Assembly (NCBI GenBank): GCA_032622095.1
Contig: CP136069.1
Location: 171,794,394-171,858,393, forward strand
Length of the DNA stretch: 64,000 nucleotides
Reading direction: 5' to 3'
DNA from: Siphonodentalium dalli
Lineage: Eukaryota; Mollusca; Scaphopoda; Gadilida; Siphonodentaliidae
The position numbers and the translations under genes were made by a program. The notes beneath the pieces are model-generated. The model made no database searches and was not told the DNA's origin. It saw nothing but the letters and a program-made list of their open reading frames with translations. Below, one piece after another: positions 9,504-22,043 of this stretch (within the stretch, counting starts at the first letter, position 1; every line of letters begins with the position of its first letter).

Positions 9504-11968
9504 TATAGTCGAGAAACAAATATCCTTATCCTTACGACTCGGCGTTGTTCGATTAGGCTATATCACTTAACATGGAATTCACCATGTATGAGTTAGTTGA
9601 TTGCCATGTGTATTAATATAGCACTTCCAAAATGTGGAGCCAGAGAGCCGTTCGGCTTTTGCTGGACGAGATCCAATTGGGAGTCAGTGTGTAGGACATT
9701 AAACACTCATGTATCACAATCATCCTAAAAGAGCTTCAAACGTCTGCACATTTTATTGTTATTTTGGATGACCCTGTTTCCAAGAAATGACGAGAAACAA
9801 ATCAAGTATAAAATCGACGGACTCAAATCCACTTTTCGAAATGAACTAAAACTCATGAAAAACAGCAACAGATATCAGACAGGATTTATTCATTTCGGCA
9901 CCCATGAAAAAAGACATGTTTATGACTGGCCTGAAATCTCTTGATAACAGTTAGAGTGATTTTGGCGTATAACTACTCACTGGTCTCGCCTGTTAAAATG
10001 GAACGGTCGCGGCCCAAACTATTCAGCATATTTTAATGTAAAAAAATGAGCCATGCCAGCTTTGTGCAGTTTTCAGGCTGAATGGTCATGGTCCACTACA
10101 TATAGATACTATAGCTACCATTTATAGCCGGTTTTATTTTTGGCGTTCTGCGAAAGAATGGCGTTCATATATTTGTTTTGTTTTCTCTTCGACCAGAACG
10201 ATTCATGTCTACGCCGGTTTATGGAATATAAACCGCACACAAATAAATAACAGTATACGATGCTATTAACAATAATTCAATGTCCCGCCAATGCTAAATG
10301 TAGCTAACAGTTATACATAATTTTATGTGGTATCAATATAGGTAAAGACATTGGGCTCAGAGAAATATCAGGTGCGAAAATGAGGGTACGCTAGATCCTG
10401 TATAGCTAGAGCATACATATACCATGACCCAGTTATGCCGCATATACATAAACAGGAGCACCGAGCAATAATACAAATGTGTGTGGGGCGTTAACGTAAT
10501 GGACCTATCCGTACGTCCCGCCCACATGTAGACTGCATGGTTACTGTTACTACGCACCACAAGCCATCTCAATTCCGCTATCTCTTCAGTGCTAAAATAG
10601 CTTCCGATGAGAAAGGACTGTGTTGTTAAACGCCATGTAACATGATAATATAGTTCGTTCTTAATATCACGTTTTTTAGTTACCTTTGTGTGTATATATG
10701 CAACATGTAAAAGTGACTGCCGTTAGATATAAACAAAAATAAAACCAGTTTTTAAACAAAAACAGGTGTGATTGTTAGGCCACTTCCGATAAACAACAAA
10801 GATAGATGTTTAGGCATACGTTGAATCAAACGGTGTAAATGAGGCCATTATGAAACTTCAATATCAAATAGCAAATTTAATATCTAAGCTATGCTAATGG
10901 TTCACACCTTGATGAAATAAACCAAACGGGGGTGTACATGTGGTAATTAATCTATAATCCCTCTTTTGTCGAAATAAATATAACGATATCAGTTTACCAT
11001 ACACGAGCGTCCTGAATTAACCCTGGTGACATCAGGCCGGATGCAAAGGATTATCAAATAATGGCCTCTTTAAATTCCACTACTTTTTTTTCGGGAATAA
11101 AGTACATTAAAGAAAACGCCGACTATCATGGAGTCAGTTACATGTTGCCATGTCGAGGCAACAATGGCACAAAGTGAACTTGTTCGGTGAAGGTCGCGTG
11201 TATACACCGCGAAGCACGTGCAATGTGTGAAATTTCGTGTAATTCTCTTGGGAAACATCTGTTGATTCTCATTTACACGTACATTGTCGGAGGAAGCTTT
11301 AGATTCTCAAATGGATTGAGTAAGATCGACGTTCGCACGAGATCCTACAGGTTAGTGTGAATAGCAGACATTCGAACTCAATATCACCACGATGTTATAA
11401 CAGCAACAAATGTAGGCCTATACATTTATAACGAAAAACACTTCACATAAAACACATACTCGCGGCACAATCAATATTCATAACGCATCATCGATCGGGA
11501 CTACTATTTCCACGTTTTAGTCTGAAATCTATTTTATATAAATATTGAAATTTAAATAACACTAGGATCCGAGTGTGGTCGTTGGCATTGTTTAATCCAT
11601 CGTAAAGAGATGTCATAGTTACTTTTCTATTTAGGAAACCGAACTAAAACATGTATAAATATCGTTCGTCAACCGGACATGTTCCCCATGCACATATCAA
11701 CACCATTGTAGCTTTTTAAGACATATTTTGCTCTCGTGTTCGTAAATTCCCTATAGCTTACAACCGTTGTTAGGGACCGGCCTGTGGTGCGATTCATATC
11801 ACAAGGCAGGCGTACATGTTGCTTCCGGGTTTAAGCTATCGGCTCATTGGCTATAATTGAAATTGGGGCGGTACCTACGGATAGGTCCATTGAGTGGGCG
11901 CTGTTGTCTCATGTGCTATATATAGGAGGAATCGCCGTGAGATTTCGTGTGCATTTATAGTGGTAAAT
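9504..11968. other. Non-coding stretch; long-range inverted repeat
   Basis: No gene recognised. AATGGACCTATCCGTA at ~10497 is matched in inverse near 11880 (extended match ~10497-10525 with 11869-11896), and a GCACCACAAGCC-type match lies further in. This could be the ends of a decayed ~1.4-kb element. The rest is unremarkable AT-rich DNA. Confidence 0.4.
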
Positions 11969-12355
11969 GTTTTTGTCAATACCGTGGGGCAGGTTTTTGG
12001 GTGCGTCTAAAATTCACCGAGTACGATATTATATCGGAGAAATGATCACCTCAGAAAAAAACATCGAGTTGTCATCGCGGGATGATTTCAGATTTTCTGA
12101 CATTTAAATCTAAGATTCTGCTTCTAAATGCAGAAATTAGTCAATAAATCTGATAAAATGTATTAAAACTTAGAAATAATTAGTATTTATTCAGTTTATT
12201 ATGAAATAATAGCACACATTTGAGCGGGTTTTGCAACTTCCGTTTAAACTGTAATGCATATCTCAGAAATGGTTGACGTTAGAAGGCCATTAGTGAAAGA
12301 GTCGACACTTTGTACCTACTTCGTACCCAACCTGCCCCACGGTATTGACAAAAAA
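11969..12355. mobile_element. ~390-bp MITE with ~26-bp TIRs
   Basis: TTTTTGTCAATACCGTGGGG at ~11970 is mirrored by CCCCACGGTATTGACAAAAA ending at ~12355, with AGGTT/AACCT continuing the pairing inward. A 13-bp direct repeat, CATTTATAGTGGT, lies just outside both ends (11952-11964 and 12363-12375) and may be the target duplication or part of it. No coding capacity. Confidence 0.65.
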
Positions 12356-13171
12356 TGCCAACCATTTATAGTGGTCCAATTGTATTTATATCTGACTCAG
12401 GCTCCGCTCAATTATCTATTTCAGAAAGAAGCTAAAATAATGTCGGAAAATATATTAGTTTCAATAAATATAGTGTTATTGTCGGTTGCCAAACACGCAA
12501 GTCAAATTATATATTTATTACACACCTATTGTGTTAATTTTCTTATATTGAGCAGTGTAACCCATACTATATCTTTACCAACGTATTCAACACGTATACC
12601 ATACGGCAAACGTCGACGTCACACCACGAGTCACAAATTACGTCAACTTTATCTTTTGAACAAGAACTACAAACTTTATTAATAAAGTCGCCTATCAGTT
12701 TGATAAAAATGGCTATAAATTACGACAGAAACGAATCAATAAACGCTAAATCTCGATGTTGAATAGTTCTAGTGGGTGTGTAATAAAACACAACCACACA
12801 TTATGTGTGCGTGGTGAGAAAATTAAATTATGCTGCAAGTTACAACTCGCACCCCATCGTTGTAACGTTGTAACATTCCGCGTAACAAACTCGTGTGTTA
12901 ATTTTCACGTCATGCGCACATATGTGTGGTTCTGTCTATTTTAGATGAATGAATAATCATTCCTAGTCCAGGAGATCGACCCCAAGAAATAACAAATGTT
13001 GCTCATTTTGACGGACAAGTGCTATCCGGTCTAATTTTGTAGTAAAATATATGTAGATTACGAAAATCCATGATAGCAGTGGTGAATTTGTAGCTTAATT
13101 GGCGAAAAACGTGTTTTTATTGACCTACCCGACGACCGAAAATGAAAGAATTTTCCGGCGACGTCATAGTA
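12356..13171. other. Non-coding stretch, nothing recognised
   Basis: The tail of a 142-codon open frame (12254-12682) lies here. It begins inside the MITE, shows no domain, and is not called as a gene. No repeat partner seen. Confidence 0.35.
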
Positions 13172-14665
13172 CTACTAGTCCGGGAGCTAATATGGGTACC
13201 CTTGCACCCCCTGGGACTTAACTTCTCCCAACTCATTTTGTTCCTTATTAAGTCCTTCAACTTTTAAGCAATGTTAACAAGAAAAAAAAGTGGCCGTATA
13301 GACTCCAGACAAAATGGCGTCCATCATGGCCGCCGTTTTTCAGACCAGACCCTAAGTCAGTTTTATGCAAATTATAGCGGTGAAAATCTTGTAAAATGTA
13401 TACAAATGTATATATTTTCGTGGAGCTAAGACATAATGTCACTTTTTTGGGGCAAAATTAAAACTCACCATCCAAGATGGCCACCAAAATGGCTGCCGGA
13501 AGTTGAAAATATGACTTTTTTTTACAAATATCTTCTAGATCGATTCATGCTGTTTTGGAACTGGTTGAGTAATGCGACTTTATTTTGTATTTTGTGTAAC
13601 TGATCATTGGGGCAATTAAATATGCACTTTTTGGGTTCCTAGCCCCTTCCGTTCCCTCAAAAATTCGAATTTACAGAACACAGTATAACATTTTACAAAA
13701 AAAATCACACTTGGGATTATAGTCATATTTTAACAAGAAATGAACAGAACATTGTAATGTAAGTGATGCATATGATTATACCTATGAATATTCCAACTCA
13801 CTGGAACCAAAATTCTTACTTTGGCTCAAAATGGCTGCCAAAATATGGAAAATGATAAATATTGCCCCAGCGTGTCCTGCAATCGATTACAAGTTGTGGA
13901 TGATGTACAAAATTGGCTATTCTGCCTTCTATACATTGAATACTAACATGTCTGATGTGCCATGGTTAATTGTTACTATTGTCACCACTGACATCACCAA
14001 AAATATTGGACTTTTCTCTCAAAAAGTTGACTTAAAGGTACGGTTGGCCTTGGCGGTGGGTATCCTGTGAAAATATTTTCACCCGTCAAAAACCGCCACA
14101 AACAGAAAGAACAACAAAATGTAGACAGACTTTGTCCGTATACAAATAAGAAATATCACATAAACAGTATGTTATTGTCATATCTTTGGCCATTGTTATG
14201 TAAACAAAGGCATAAAAAGTTACTTTTCTTGTGTTTGTTTATATTATGATGGTAAACATAAAGAGCGTTCTTTGTTGGTGAATTCCTGATATGGAACGAA
14301 TAAAGAGCGTTTATGCCATTTGTGTGTGATTAGCCAGCACCATTGTGCTGTCTTCTGTAACACAATCCGGCTCTTGCTTAGGTAAAATATAGTAAATATT
14401 TATGATAACATGCTGTTTACGCGATGGTCATGGTATATATGAACGAAACTGTATGCGTTTTAATGTTTTTTCTGTTTACGGTGATTGGAACAAATATGAA
14501 TATTTTCGACAACTAAGGCCTCACGTGCCTTTAAATATCGGCAAAAATTAACTTTTCATGTTTGGACCATTTTTGCAATTAAAATGTAACTATCTTTGAG
14601 TTGAAAGGTGTTTATTGTTTTGGTCTATATTAAATGTGTCACACTACGGGATTTATAGACCAAAT
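13172..14665 (+). repeat. Dispersed repeat family R1, copy A, split by a nested MITE
   Basis: A ~1-kb sequence rich in AAAATGGC/GCCATCTTGG-type motifs starts near TAGTCCGGGAGCTAAT. It is present again, inverted and diverged, at ~34025-34935. Copy A is interrupted at 14032 by the TTAA-flanked MITE at 14036-14530, and its homology to copy B resumes at ATATCGGCAAAAA. The family carries no coding frame shared by the two copies, and its class is not assigned. Confidence 0.75.
14036..14530 (+). mobile_element. TTAA-flanked MITE family M1, copy 1 (nested)
   Basis: The element begins AGGTACGGTTGGCCTTGGCG and ends CACGTGCCT, flanked by TTAA at 14032-14035 and 14531-14534. It lies inside repeat R1 copy A, and the uninterrupted R1 copy B gives the empty site. 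Homologous M1 copies lie at 19488-19990 (inverted) and 53734-54032. The interior is largely self-complementary. TTAA target sites are typical of piggyBac-type transposition, but the AGG terminus is not the usual CCC, so the superfamily is tentative. Confidence 0.8.
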
Positions 14666-16960
14666 TGTTCGCCCGATTTTGACAGAACTCTATACTCTCA
14701 TTAAGTAGACATGGATAAACTTTTTATATGCAGCCTGTGTCAGGGAGGACGCAGTTATATAGGTGTGGGTGTAATATAGTGTGTCATTTTGACATATTTT
14801 TTGATGGGTTAATATATAATGCTATGTTATTATGATCTGAAATGACTAATATCGAGATTTCTGGTGACCATTCAACGTTTGATACCATTTGATGTCCCGA
14901 TGGGGTATATTTTAGAAGTTCTGACTCGTCACCAAGCTTCGGTACATGTCACGAAGCTTCGGTACATAGGATGAAAAACCGCCACAGATTTGGGGTTAAT
15001 GATGCAAGGTCACATTTTTCGACATATTTCGACATAACTATATGCTCTCATTAAGTAGACATGGATAAACTTCTTGTATGTAGCACTGTGTCAGGGAGGA
15101 AGCAGTTATATAGGGTGGATGTAATATAGTGTGTCATTTTGACATAATTACACCATGGGTTAATATATAATTCCATGATAATTACGATCTGAAATGACTG
15201 ATATCAAAGTTTATGGTGACCATTCAACGTTTGATGCCATTTGACGGTACGTGTCATGAAGCTTCGGTAAATTGGATGAAAAATCGCCACAGATTGGGGT
15301 TAACGATGCGAGGTCACATTTTCGCCAGATTTTGACGGAACTGTATACTCTCATTAAGTAGACATCGATAAACTTCTTATATGTAGCCCTGTGTCAGGGA
15401 TGGAGCAGTTATATAGCTGCCAAATGGGGTATATTTTAGAAGTTCTGACACGTCACCAAGCTTCGGTACATGTCACGAAGCTTCGGTACATAGGATGAAA
15501 AACCGCCACAGATTTGGGGTTAATGATGCAAGGTCACATTTTTCGACATATTTCGACATAACTATATGCTCTCATTAAGTAGACATGGATAAACTTCTTG
15601 TATGTAGCACTGTGTCAGGGAGGAAGCAGTTATATAGGGTGGATGTAATATAGTGTGTCATTTTGACATAATTACACCATGGGTTAATATATAATTCCAT
15701 GATAATTACGATCTGAAATGACTGATGTCAGGTCACATTTTCGCCAGATTTTGACGGAACTGTATACTCTCATTTAGTAGACATCGATAAACTTCTTATA
15801 TGTAGCCCTGTGTCAGGGAGGGAGCAGTTATATATATAGCTGCCAAATGGGGTATATTTTAGAAGTTCTGACACGTCACCAAGCTTCGGTACATGTCGCG
15901 AAGCTTCGGTACATAGGATGAAAAACCGCCACAGATTTGGGGTTAATGATGCAAGGTCACATTTTTCGACATATTTCGACATAACTATATGCTCTCATTA
16001 AGTAGACATGGATAAACTTCTTGTATGTAGCACTGTGTCAGGGAGGAAGCAGTTATATAGGGTGGATGTAATATAGTGTGTCATTTTGACATAATTACAC
16101 CATGGGTTAGTATATAATTCCATGATAATTACGATCTGAAATGACTTATTTCAAACTTTATGGTGACCATTCAACGTTTGATGCCATTTGACGGTACGTG
16201 TCACGAAGCTTCGGTAAATTGGATGAAAAATCGCCACAGATTGGGGTTAACGATGCGAGGTCACATTTACTTCTTATATGTAGCCCTGTGTCAGGGAGGG
16301 AGCAGTTATATATATAGCTGCCAAATGGGGTATATTTTAGAAGTTCTGACACGTCACCAAGCTTCGGTACATGTCACGAAGCTTCGGTACATAGGATGAA
16401 AAACCGCCACAGATTTGGGGTTAATGATGCAAGGTCACATTTTTCGACATATTTCGACATAACTATATGCTCTCATTAAGTAGACATGGATAAACTTCTT
16501 GTATGTAGCACTGTGTCAGGGAGGAAGCAGTTATATAGGGTGGATGTAATATAGTGTGTCATTTTGACATAATTACACCATGGGTTAATATATAATTCCA
16601 TGATAATTACGATCTGAAATTACTGATATCAAAGTTTATGGTGACCATTCAACGTTTGATGCCATTTGACGGTACGTGTCACGAAGCTTCGGTAAATTGG
16701 ATGAAAAATCGCCACAGATTGGGGTTAACGATGCGAGGTCACATTTTCGCCAGATTTTGACGGAACTGTATACTCTCATTAAGTAGACATCGATAAACTT
16801 CTTATATGTAGCCCTGTGTCAGGGAGGGAGCAGTTATATAGTAGGTGTAATATAGTGTGTCATGACATATTACTCGATGGGTTAATATATAATGCGATGC
16901 TAATTATGATCTGAAAGTATTAATATCCGGGTTTCTGGTGACCATTCAAAGTTTGTTACC
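14666..16960 (+). repeat. Satellite array with higher-order ~525-bp unit
   Basis: Two related half-units alternate. One contains CCGCCACAGATTTGGGGTTA and TGTAGCACTGTGTCAGGG. The other contains CGCCACAGATTGGGGTTAAC and TGTAGCCCTGTGTCAGGG. The landmark GGGGTATATTTTAGAAGTTC recurs near 14900, 15425, 15848 and 16327, giving spacings of ~525, ~423 and ~479; the shorter ones reflect internal deletions. A doubled motif AAGCTTCGGTACAT is frequent. Copies are very similar, so the array expanded recently. No open frame in it looks real. Confidence 0.92.
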
Positions 16961-16969
16961 GGTAACAAG

Positions 16970-17196
16970 TACATTGCAAGCAGACATTTGCCCTCTCAAG
17001 ACAACTGCTTTGTATCCATTCTGATATCCGTCCTAAAAACTGCCTTATTACCATTTCTTATAATATCATATAATAATATTATGCATGTTATTTTTGAATT
17101 TGCATTCATCTGTGTGTAATTTGATTACGCACTACATGTTACCCCTCGGGGTCCTTTATGGTAATAAATTCTATTCTATTCTATTCTATAGTATTT
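16970..17196 (+). mobile_element. 3' end of a non-LTR retrotransposon with (TTCTA)n tail
   Basis: A ~220-bp segment ends in a hairpin-like ACCCCTCGGGGT, then AATAAA and four TTCTA repeats (17168-17189). Short tandem tails after a conserved 3' hairpin are typical of LINE and LINE-mobilised SINE 3' ends. The upstream body is missing: satellite sequence abuts it, so this is a 5'-truncated copy. Confidence 0.6.
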
Positions 17197-18956
17197 ACAA
17201 CTATAATTATATACAAATCTCAAACATTGTCTCCATGCAATAAACAATATAGAAGAAGCAATATTTTTCTTTAAATGTAACAGTTTTGACTGGTTCTTTT
17301 GACTGGTATTGTATAATCGCATTGTATGCGCGACCGACGAGGATAACCATTAATAAAATTGTCTCCTCGCGAAGTTTGGTAAAATATTTAAGATATAACA
17401 TGTCTGCGTGGGTCTCGATCAAGTTATCAGATTTCATGACATTAAAGCTAACACATTTATACTCATTGTGAATCAAAAAAGCCTACGTTTGAAACCTTTA
17501 TCAAGTGAAAGGAAAAAGAAGTTCAACGTTAAAGTCTATCACGTTTTTACGTCACACGTCTTAGAAATATGTGGACGTCCACATAACCTGTGATTATCCA
17601 CATACAGACATCGATTATGATTATTGACTAAATTACGCGACTCCTGGAAGGACGGCGGCGTATTTTACGCGCGCTGTCAATGACACCGTGCTCTATATAT
17701 GCAATATGTGTGCACCCTTCAGCAACCGATGCTGGTGAATCGAAAACTAAAGATGCCGCATTCGACCAATCAGAATTACTCTTTCAGCGTCAAATATTTT
17801 ACTTGGATTACAATACATAATTTATTGTATACCTCTTGTGGTATACAAGCCGGAACTATTCTTGTTGACGCGAAGAAAGATGGAGTACATTACGCCACGG
17901 TCCGCTTCGGGTGATGCCCCGATCTTTACGGTTATTCAACAGACTTTATGAATAATTAAATTGTTGTATCCCGGTGCAATTGTTGTATCCCGGTGCAATT
18001 GACTTGTACCGCGCCATGCCTGCAAGCATAGCTATAGCATATAGTATTTAAATATTTTTGGCGTGATTACATATATTCGTGACTCCATAATATTCAAGAA
18101 GAAGGGTCGATTTTGACAATTGTGATGTGGATATCACCTGGATATAGCTTCGCGCGTATATAATTAGCACATTGGACTACAGATTCCTGCTGGAATAGGT
18201 AAACTTTTAGATTGCGCCTCGAGATTAGTCCCGAACTACAGTTGACAATGTATTGAATTCTTTAATTCATTAAATATATATAGAGTGTGTCTTCCTGGCC
18301 ACGATTACAACATATGTTTTATAAAACGCTCTTTTTTTAATAAAGCGCAGACAAAACTGAAAATTGGTATACTCTTTGTCTAGATATAAAGGCAAAATAA
18401 GAAAACAAGAACAAAAATATGTTTGTTCAAGTACTTGATGATATATAATTGTTGTAAAAACTGTCATTTGTTCACAATTCCCCACTGCGATGCTTTTAGT
18501 CCAGGAAACCACTAACAAGAAATTAAAGATCTTTCTTCTTTTTTGTTCTTTTTTTTTGGTCCATCCATGTGCGGAGGATTCTGGATTAAAAAGAGGGAAA
18601 TATGTGTTCTCTTTCTGTCGCTTATTTTGAGCTCTTTATTCCACTACTATGTTTCATATATTGGTGTGGTATATATTTTACCTCTATTCATGACACAATT
18701 CATGTATAATTATCTGTTACCAATCCATTGACTTTCTCTCACAAGCAAACGACAAGACAAAAAAAAACAGATACCACAAGAGCAGAATTATACATACGCA
18801 TTGATGGGAAATGTATCTGCAGATAATAAGTTCAACATGCGACTTATCGTCTGTTGAACTTAGTATCTGAACATTCCCTAAGTGAACTACTCATCAATGA
18901 GTATTTAGTACAGAAAGGCTTCATACACATTTAATTGTTTCTCTTTCTACTTGCAG
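17197..18956. other. Non-coding upstream region of the EMI-ShKT gene
   Basis: A 21-bp unit (TTGTTGTATCCCGGTGCAAT plus one base) is repeated twice at ~17960-18001. A ~90-bp segment at 18834-18925, just before the first acceptor, is shared with the end of intron 1 at ~25541-25612. I see no clear promoter or 5' exon, although the good acceptor at 18955-18956 implies one upstream. Confidence 0.4.
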
Positions 18957-18975
18957 ATGTAGTCCGACTGTAAAG

Positions 18976-19076
18976 ATGTTTCATTTAGTCATAGTTGTGT
19001 TCATTGCCATTCTTCAATACACCCTGATCACCACTCTCACGTTCAGCAACGAACATGTTTGTCCTCAACCAACACC
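18976..19076 (+). CDS. EMI-ShKT gene, coding exon 1 (signal peptide)
   Basis: The acceptor TTTCTACTTGCAG ends at 18956. After 19 bases of leader the ATG at 18976 opens a frame of 33 codons plus two bases, ending at a perfect GTAAGT donor (19077). The first ~25 residues are strongly hydrophobic (VIVVFIAIL core), a clear secretory signal peptide. The remainder contains the first cysteine (HVCPQ) of the EMI-like region. The upstream acceptor means the 5' UTR is probably split by an intron whose first exon I cannot place. Confidence 0.75.
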
Positions 19077-19487
19077 GTAAGTAAATATTTTACCACTATA
19101 AACAATAAGCTTGATTCGTAACACATTTGAAACGTGTCAAACGCATGAAAGAAAACAAACTTCTAACTCTTCCCAATAAACGGTATATTGTGTGGTTCCA
19201 AAATCAGTCTCTTCTATTCCCCAAATAAATGATAATTTTGGAGTGAGCCTCTCGGGTTCTTTGTTGAGACCCCTGCCAATCTTCATGTTACCCCATAATC
19301 CAATTTAGACATTTCCCCTTTAAAACAGAAACGGCGTCCCTCTAACATTAACTTCCGCGCCGCGGAAAACTTGTTTCGCCAACCTGCTATATGCTCCAGC
19401 CTCCATGGCAGAGTTCGGTGCTCGATATGGCTGTCACAACATATAGCTTGGGTGGCGAGCGATGTGATCCATGCATTGCTAGTTTAA

Positions 19488-19990
19488 AGGCACGCGAGGC
19501 CTTAATTGTCGAAAATATTCATATTTGTTCCAAACACCTTAAACAGAAAAACATTAAAACGCACACAGTTTCGTTCATATATACCATGACCATCGCGTAA
19601 ACAGCATGTTATCATAAAGACCTACTATATTTTACCTAAGCAATAGCCTGATTGTGTTACAGAAGACAGCACAGTGTTACTGGCTAATCACACACAAATG
19701 GCATAAACGCTCTTTATTAGTTCCATATCAGGAATTCACCAACAAAGAACGCTCTTTATGCTTACCATCATAATATAAACAAACACCAGAAAAGTAACTT
19801 TTTATGCTCTTGTTTACATAACAATAGTCAAACATATGACAATAACATACTGTTTATGCGATATTTCTTATTTGTATACGGACAAAGTCTGTCCACATTT
19901 TGATGTTCTTTCTGTTTGTATACTATAGCGGTTTTTGACGGGTGGAAATATTTTCACAGGATACGTATACCGCCAAGGCCAACCGTACCT
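19488..19990 (-). mobile_element. TTAA-flanked MITE family M1, copy 2
   Basis: This copy is inverted relative to the one at 14036-14530. It begins AGGCACGCGAGGCCTTAATT and ends CCAAGGCCAACCGTACCT. TTAA lies at 19484-19487 and 19991-19994. Internal similarity to copy 1 is high by eye across the whole ~500 bp. It sits in intron 1 of the EMI-ShKT gene and has no coding capacity. Confidence 0.8.
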
Positions 19991-20739
19991 TTAAGGGGGG
20001 GACCAAATCGGGTTGTAATTCGTAAACATTTGAGTCGTAAAACTTGACTTTAACGCCAAATGCACATCAACAGCCATATAAATATTTGTCAACCAATTAT
20101 TTCTGTATGTTTCTGGAGACGGACCAGTTTCCCTATCATCGGCTATGCGCAGTGAAACCATTGCTACACTCGCCAGCATGAAGCTGTCCAGAGTGTTCTA
20201 TATTATTCATACCACCGTTGATCAATCAGATTATACAGGTTATAGGGCCCCATCAGACCAAGATGTGCACCACAATAAAGGGAGTTCGAGACGCCAAACT
20301 TTGTTCGATGTAAGATTTATATTACATGCATATATTGTTATTGTCAATGGGACTATCGATGAGGGCAACACTTTTACCATCCTGACCTTAGTAGTCTTAG
20401 TACGAACTCCAGGTTTCATGCACCAACATGGCCGAGACATTATAGCATGATTATTTACTTTCACATCTTAAAGACATTGTATGGACTTGTTCGTGTGCGT
20501 GAAATGTATTAAGTTAGTACTCATGCAGTATATGGTATACGTGAATATTCAAAAGCAACATATATGGAATGCTACTCCAGATCTGTAGCACTGAATGCGC
20601 AGAACCGGATCCAACAAGCGAGATCACTGAGTCGCGGCCGTATTGGAGCTTTTGATTATGCATGACTTCAATATATGGAAATGCTACTCCAGAACTTTGA
20701 CATGTAGCTCTAAAACCACGGAACCAGGAGACGGGGTTC

Positions 20740-21230
20740 GCGCTGCCACTTGCCAAATTTGCCAATGGCAAAATTAATTCACATTTGGCAAAAAAATATT
20801 TCAATTGGCAAAAGTTTTGGCAAGTCACTTTTTAATCCCTCAAGAAAAGTTGAACAATATTGGTCAATCAATACCATTCATTTCAGGAAACTCTTACAAC
20901 ATCATTATATTAGCGGTGTTTTATAAGGTTTAGGAAAAGTAAACACCTCTAATAAGATGCAGTTAATCTCATAGCATTAGCATCGACGGTTGGAAGGATT
21001 ACTAGTATTTAGTGTGGTGTTTACATAGCTAATCCTCCTGAGATGCGCCTTTCTGATGTCGAAAACCCCCAACAGTCTTTCAAACCGCGCGTGTTGAAAC
21101 TAAAGACTTAAAGTTGCCGGTTGCTGAAAATGATACTATCAGGATAGCATTTGGCAAATGCTAAAATAATTTGGCAAAAAATATTTTCATTTGACAAATT
21201 ATTTGGCAAAAGTAAATTTTGTTCCAGGCT
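20740..21230. repeat. TTTGGCAAA-rich repeat in intron 1
   Basis: Clusters of TTTGGCAAA/TTGCCAAAT lie at both ends (~20745-20825 and ~21150-21200), in direct and inverted orientation. The right end (TTGGCAAAAGTAAATTT...CCAGG) recurs near 54090-54124 just before a relic ShKT exon. Probably a decayed mobile element, class unknown. Confidence 0.5.
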
Positions 21231-21781
21231 TGGTGGATCCAATATGACCGCCAGTTAGTGACAGGGCGTATATATATGGTAATCATCTCAATATTGTTCA
21301 ATGTTTCTTATTGGCCATGAAATTTCCTTTCTTTTTTGTGTATAATTCGATAGTATCAAACGAAGGGAAGTCGAGATGGTCTGGTATCGTACCGAAAACT
21401 TGCAAAATCTACTGGAGATTTATAAGAGTAAAACGGTTTCACTGTCCGTCTAATATCTTCAATAATTCTAAAAAGATATGTCAATTCAGCCAAAATATGC
21501 CCCCGTGTATATTGTGGGGCATAACATTTCCTTTCGTTTGATTTATATCTTCACGGAATCAATTGAAGCGAAGTCGACATATCGTACGGAAAATTCGCAA
21601 GTTCGGCAACTGTGCAATTGGTATCCGTGTATAATCACTACTTACCGGACACCCAAACCCACTACCGCTTATTATCAGTAGTTTTCGCTAGACTTCGATA
21701 CATATTTCGACTTCCCTTCCCTGGTTACTTCACGGTGGGGAATCACGTGGTTTCGATGTTGGTGATTATCACGCATGCAAA

Positions 21782-22043
21782 ATGGCCGAAGCGAGCGAAA
21801 ATGCACATAAAAACATAATACACGAGGAAATGAAAAACATAGCATGTCGACTGTTACGAGCATATGCCAGTTTATTTTTGAAACAAGTTGATACCGTTTC
21901 TGTTCCGAAATACTCAGAAATGTTCTGTAGCATTCTGATCAAAGTTGCCAGTCGGATGTTCGTGAAACACACACACAAGTCCCTATACATCTGGGAGAAT
22001 CCTTCGACTGAGAACTTTGGTCAGAATGTTGGAGCAAACAACT
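21782..22043 (+). CDS. Possible first exon of an unidentified gene
   Basis: An ATG in a reasonable context (AAAATGG) opens 87 codons plus one base before a GTGAGT donor at 22044. The predicted peptide is helical and soluble, with balanced composition unlike the junk frames nearby, and contains three cysteines. I do not recognise a family and cannot place a second exon. It lies inside intron 1 of the EMI-ShKT gene on the same strand, so it would be a nested or overlapping gene, or a chance frame. Codon composition and the donor are the only support. Confidence 0.25.

Noticed and set aside
12254-12682. 142-codon plus-strand open frame
   Set aside because: It begins inside a MITE and runs through its terminal repeat; no recognisable domain.
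14666-16960. Short open frames in the satellite
   Set aside because: They recur with each unit, have no domain and are broken by unit variants.
17160-17196. Treating the TTCTA repeats as a plain microsatellite
   Set aside because: They follow an AATAAA and hairpin at the end of a retrotransposon-like segment, which explains them better.
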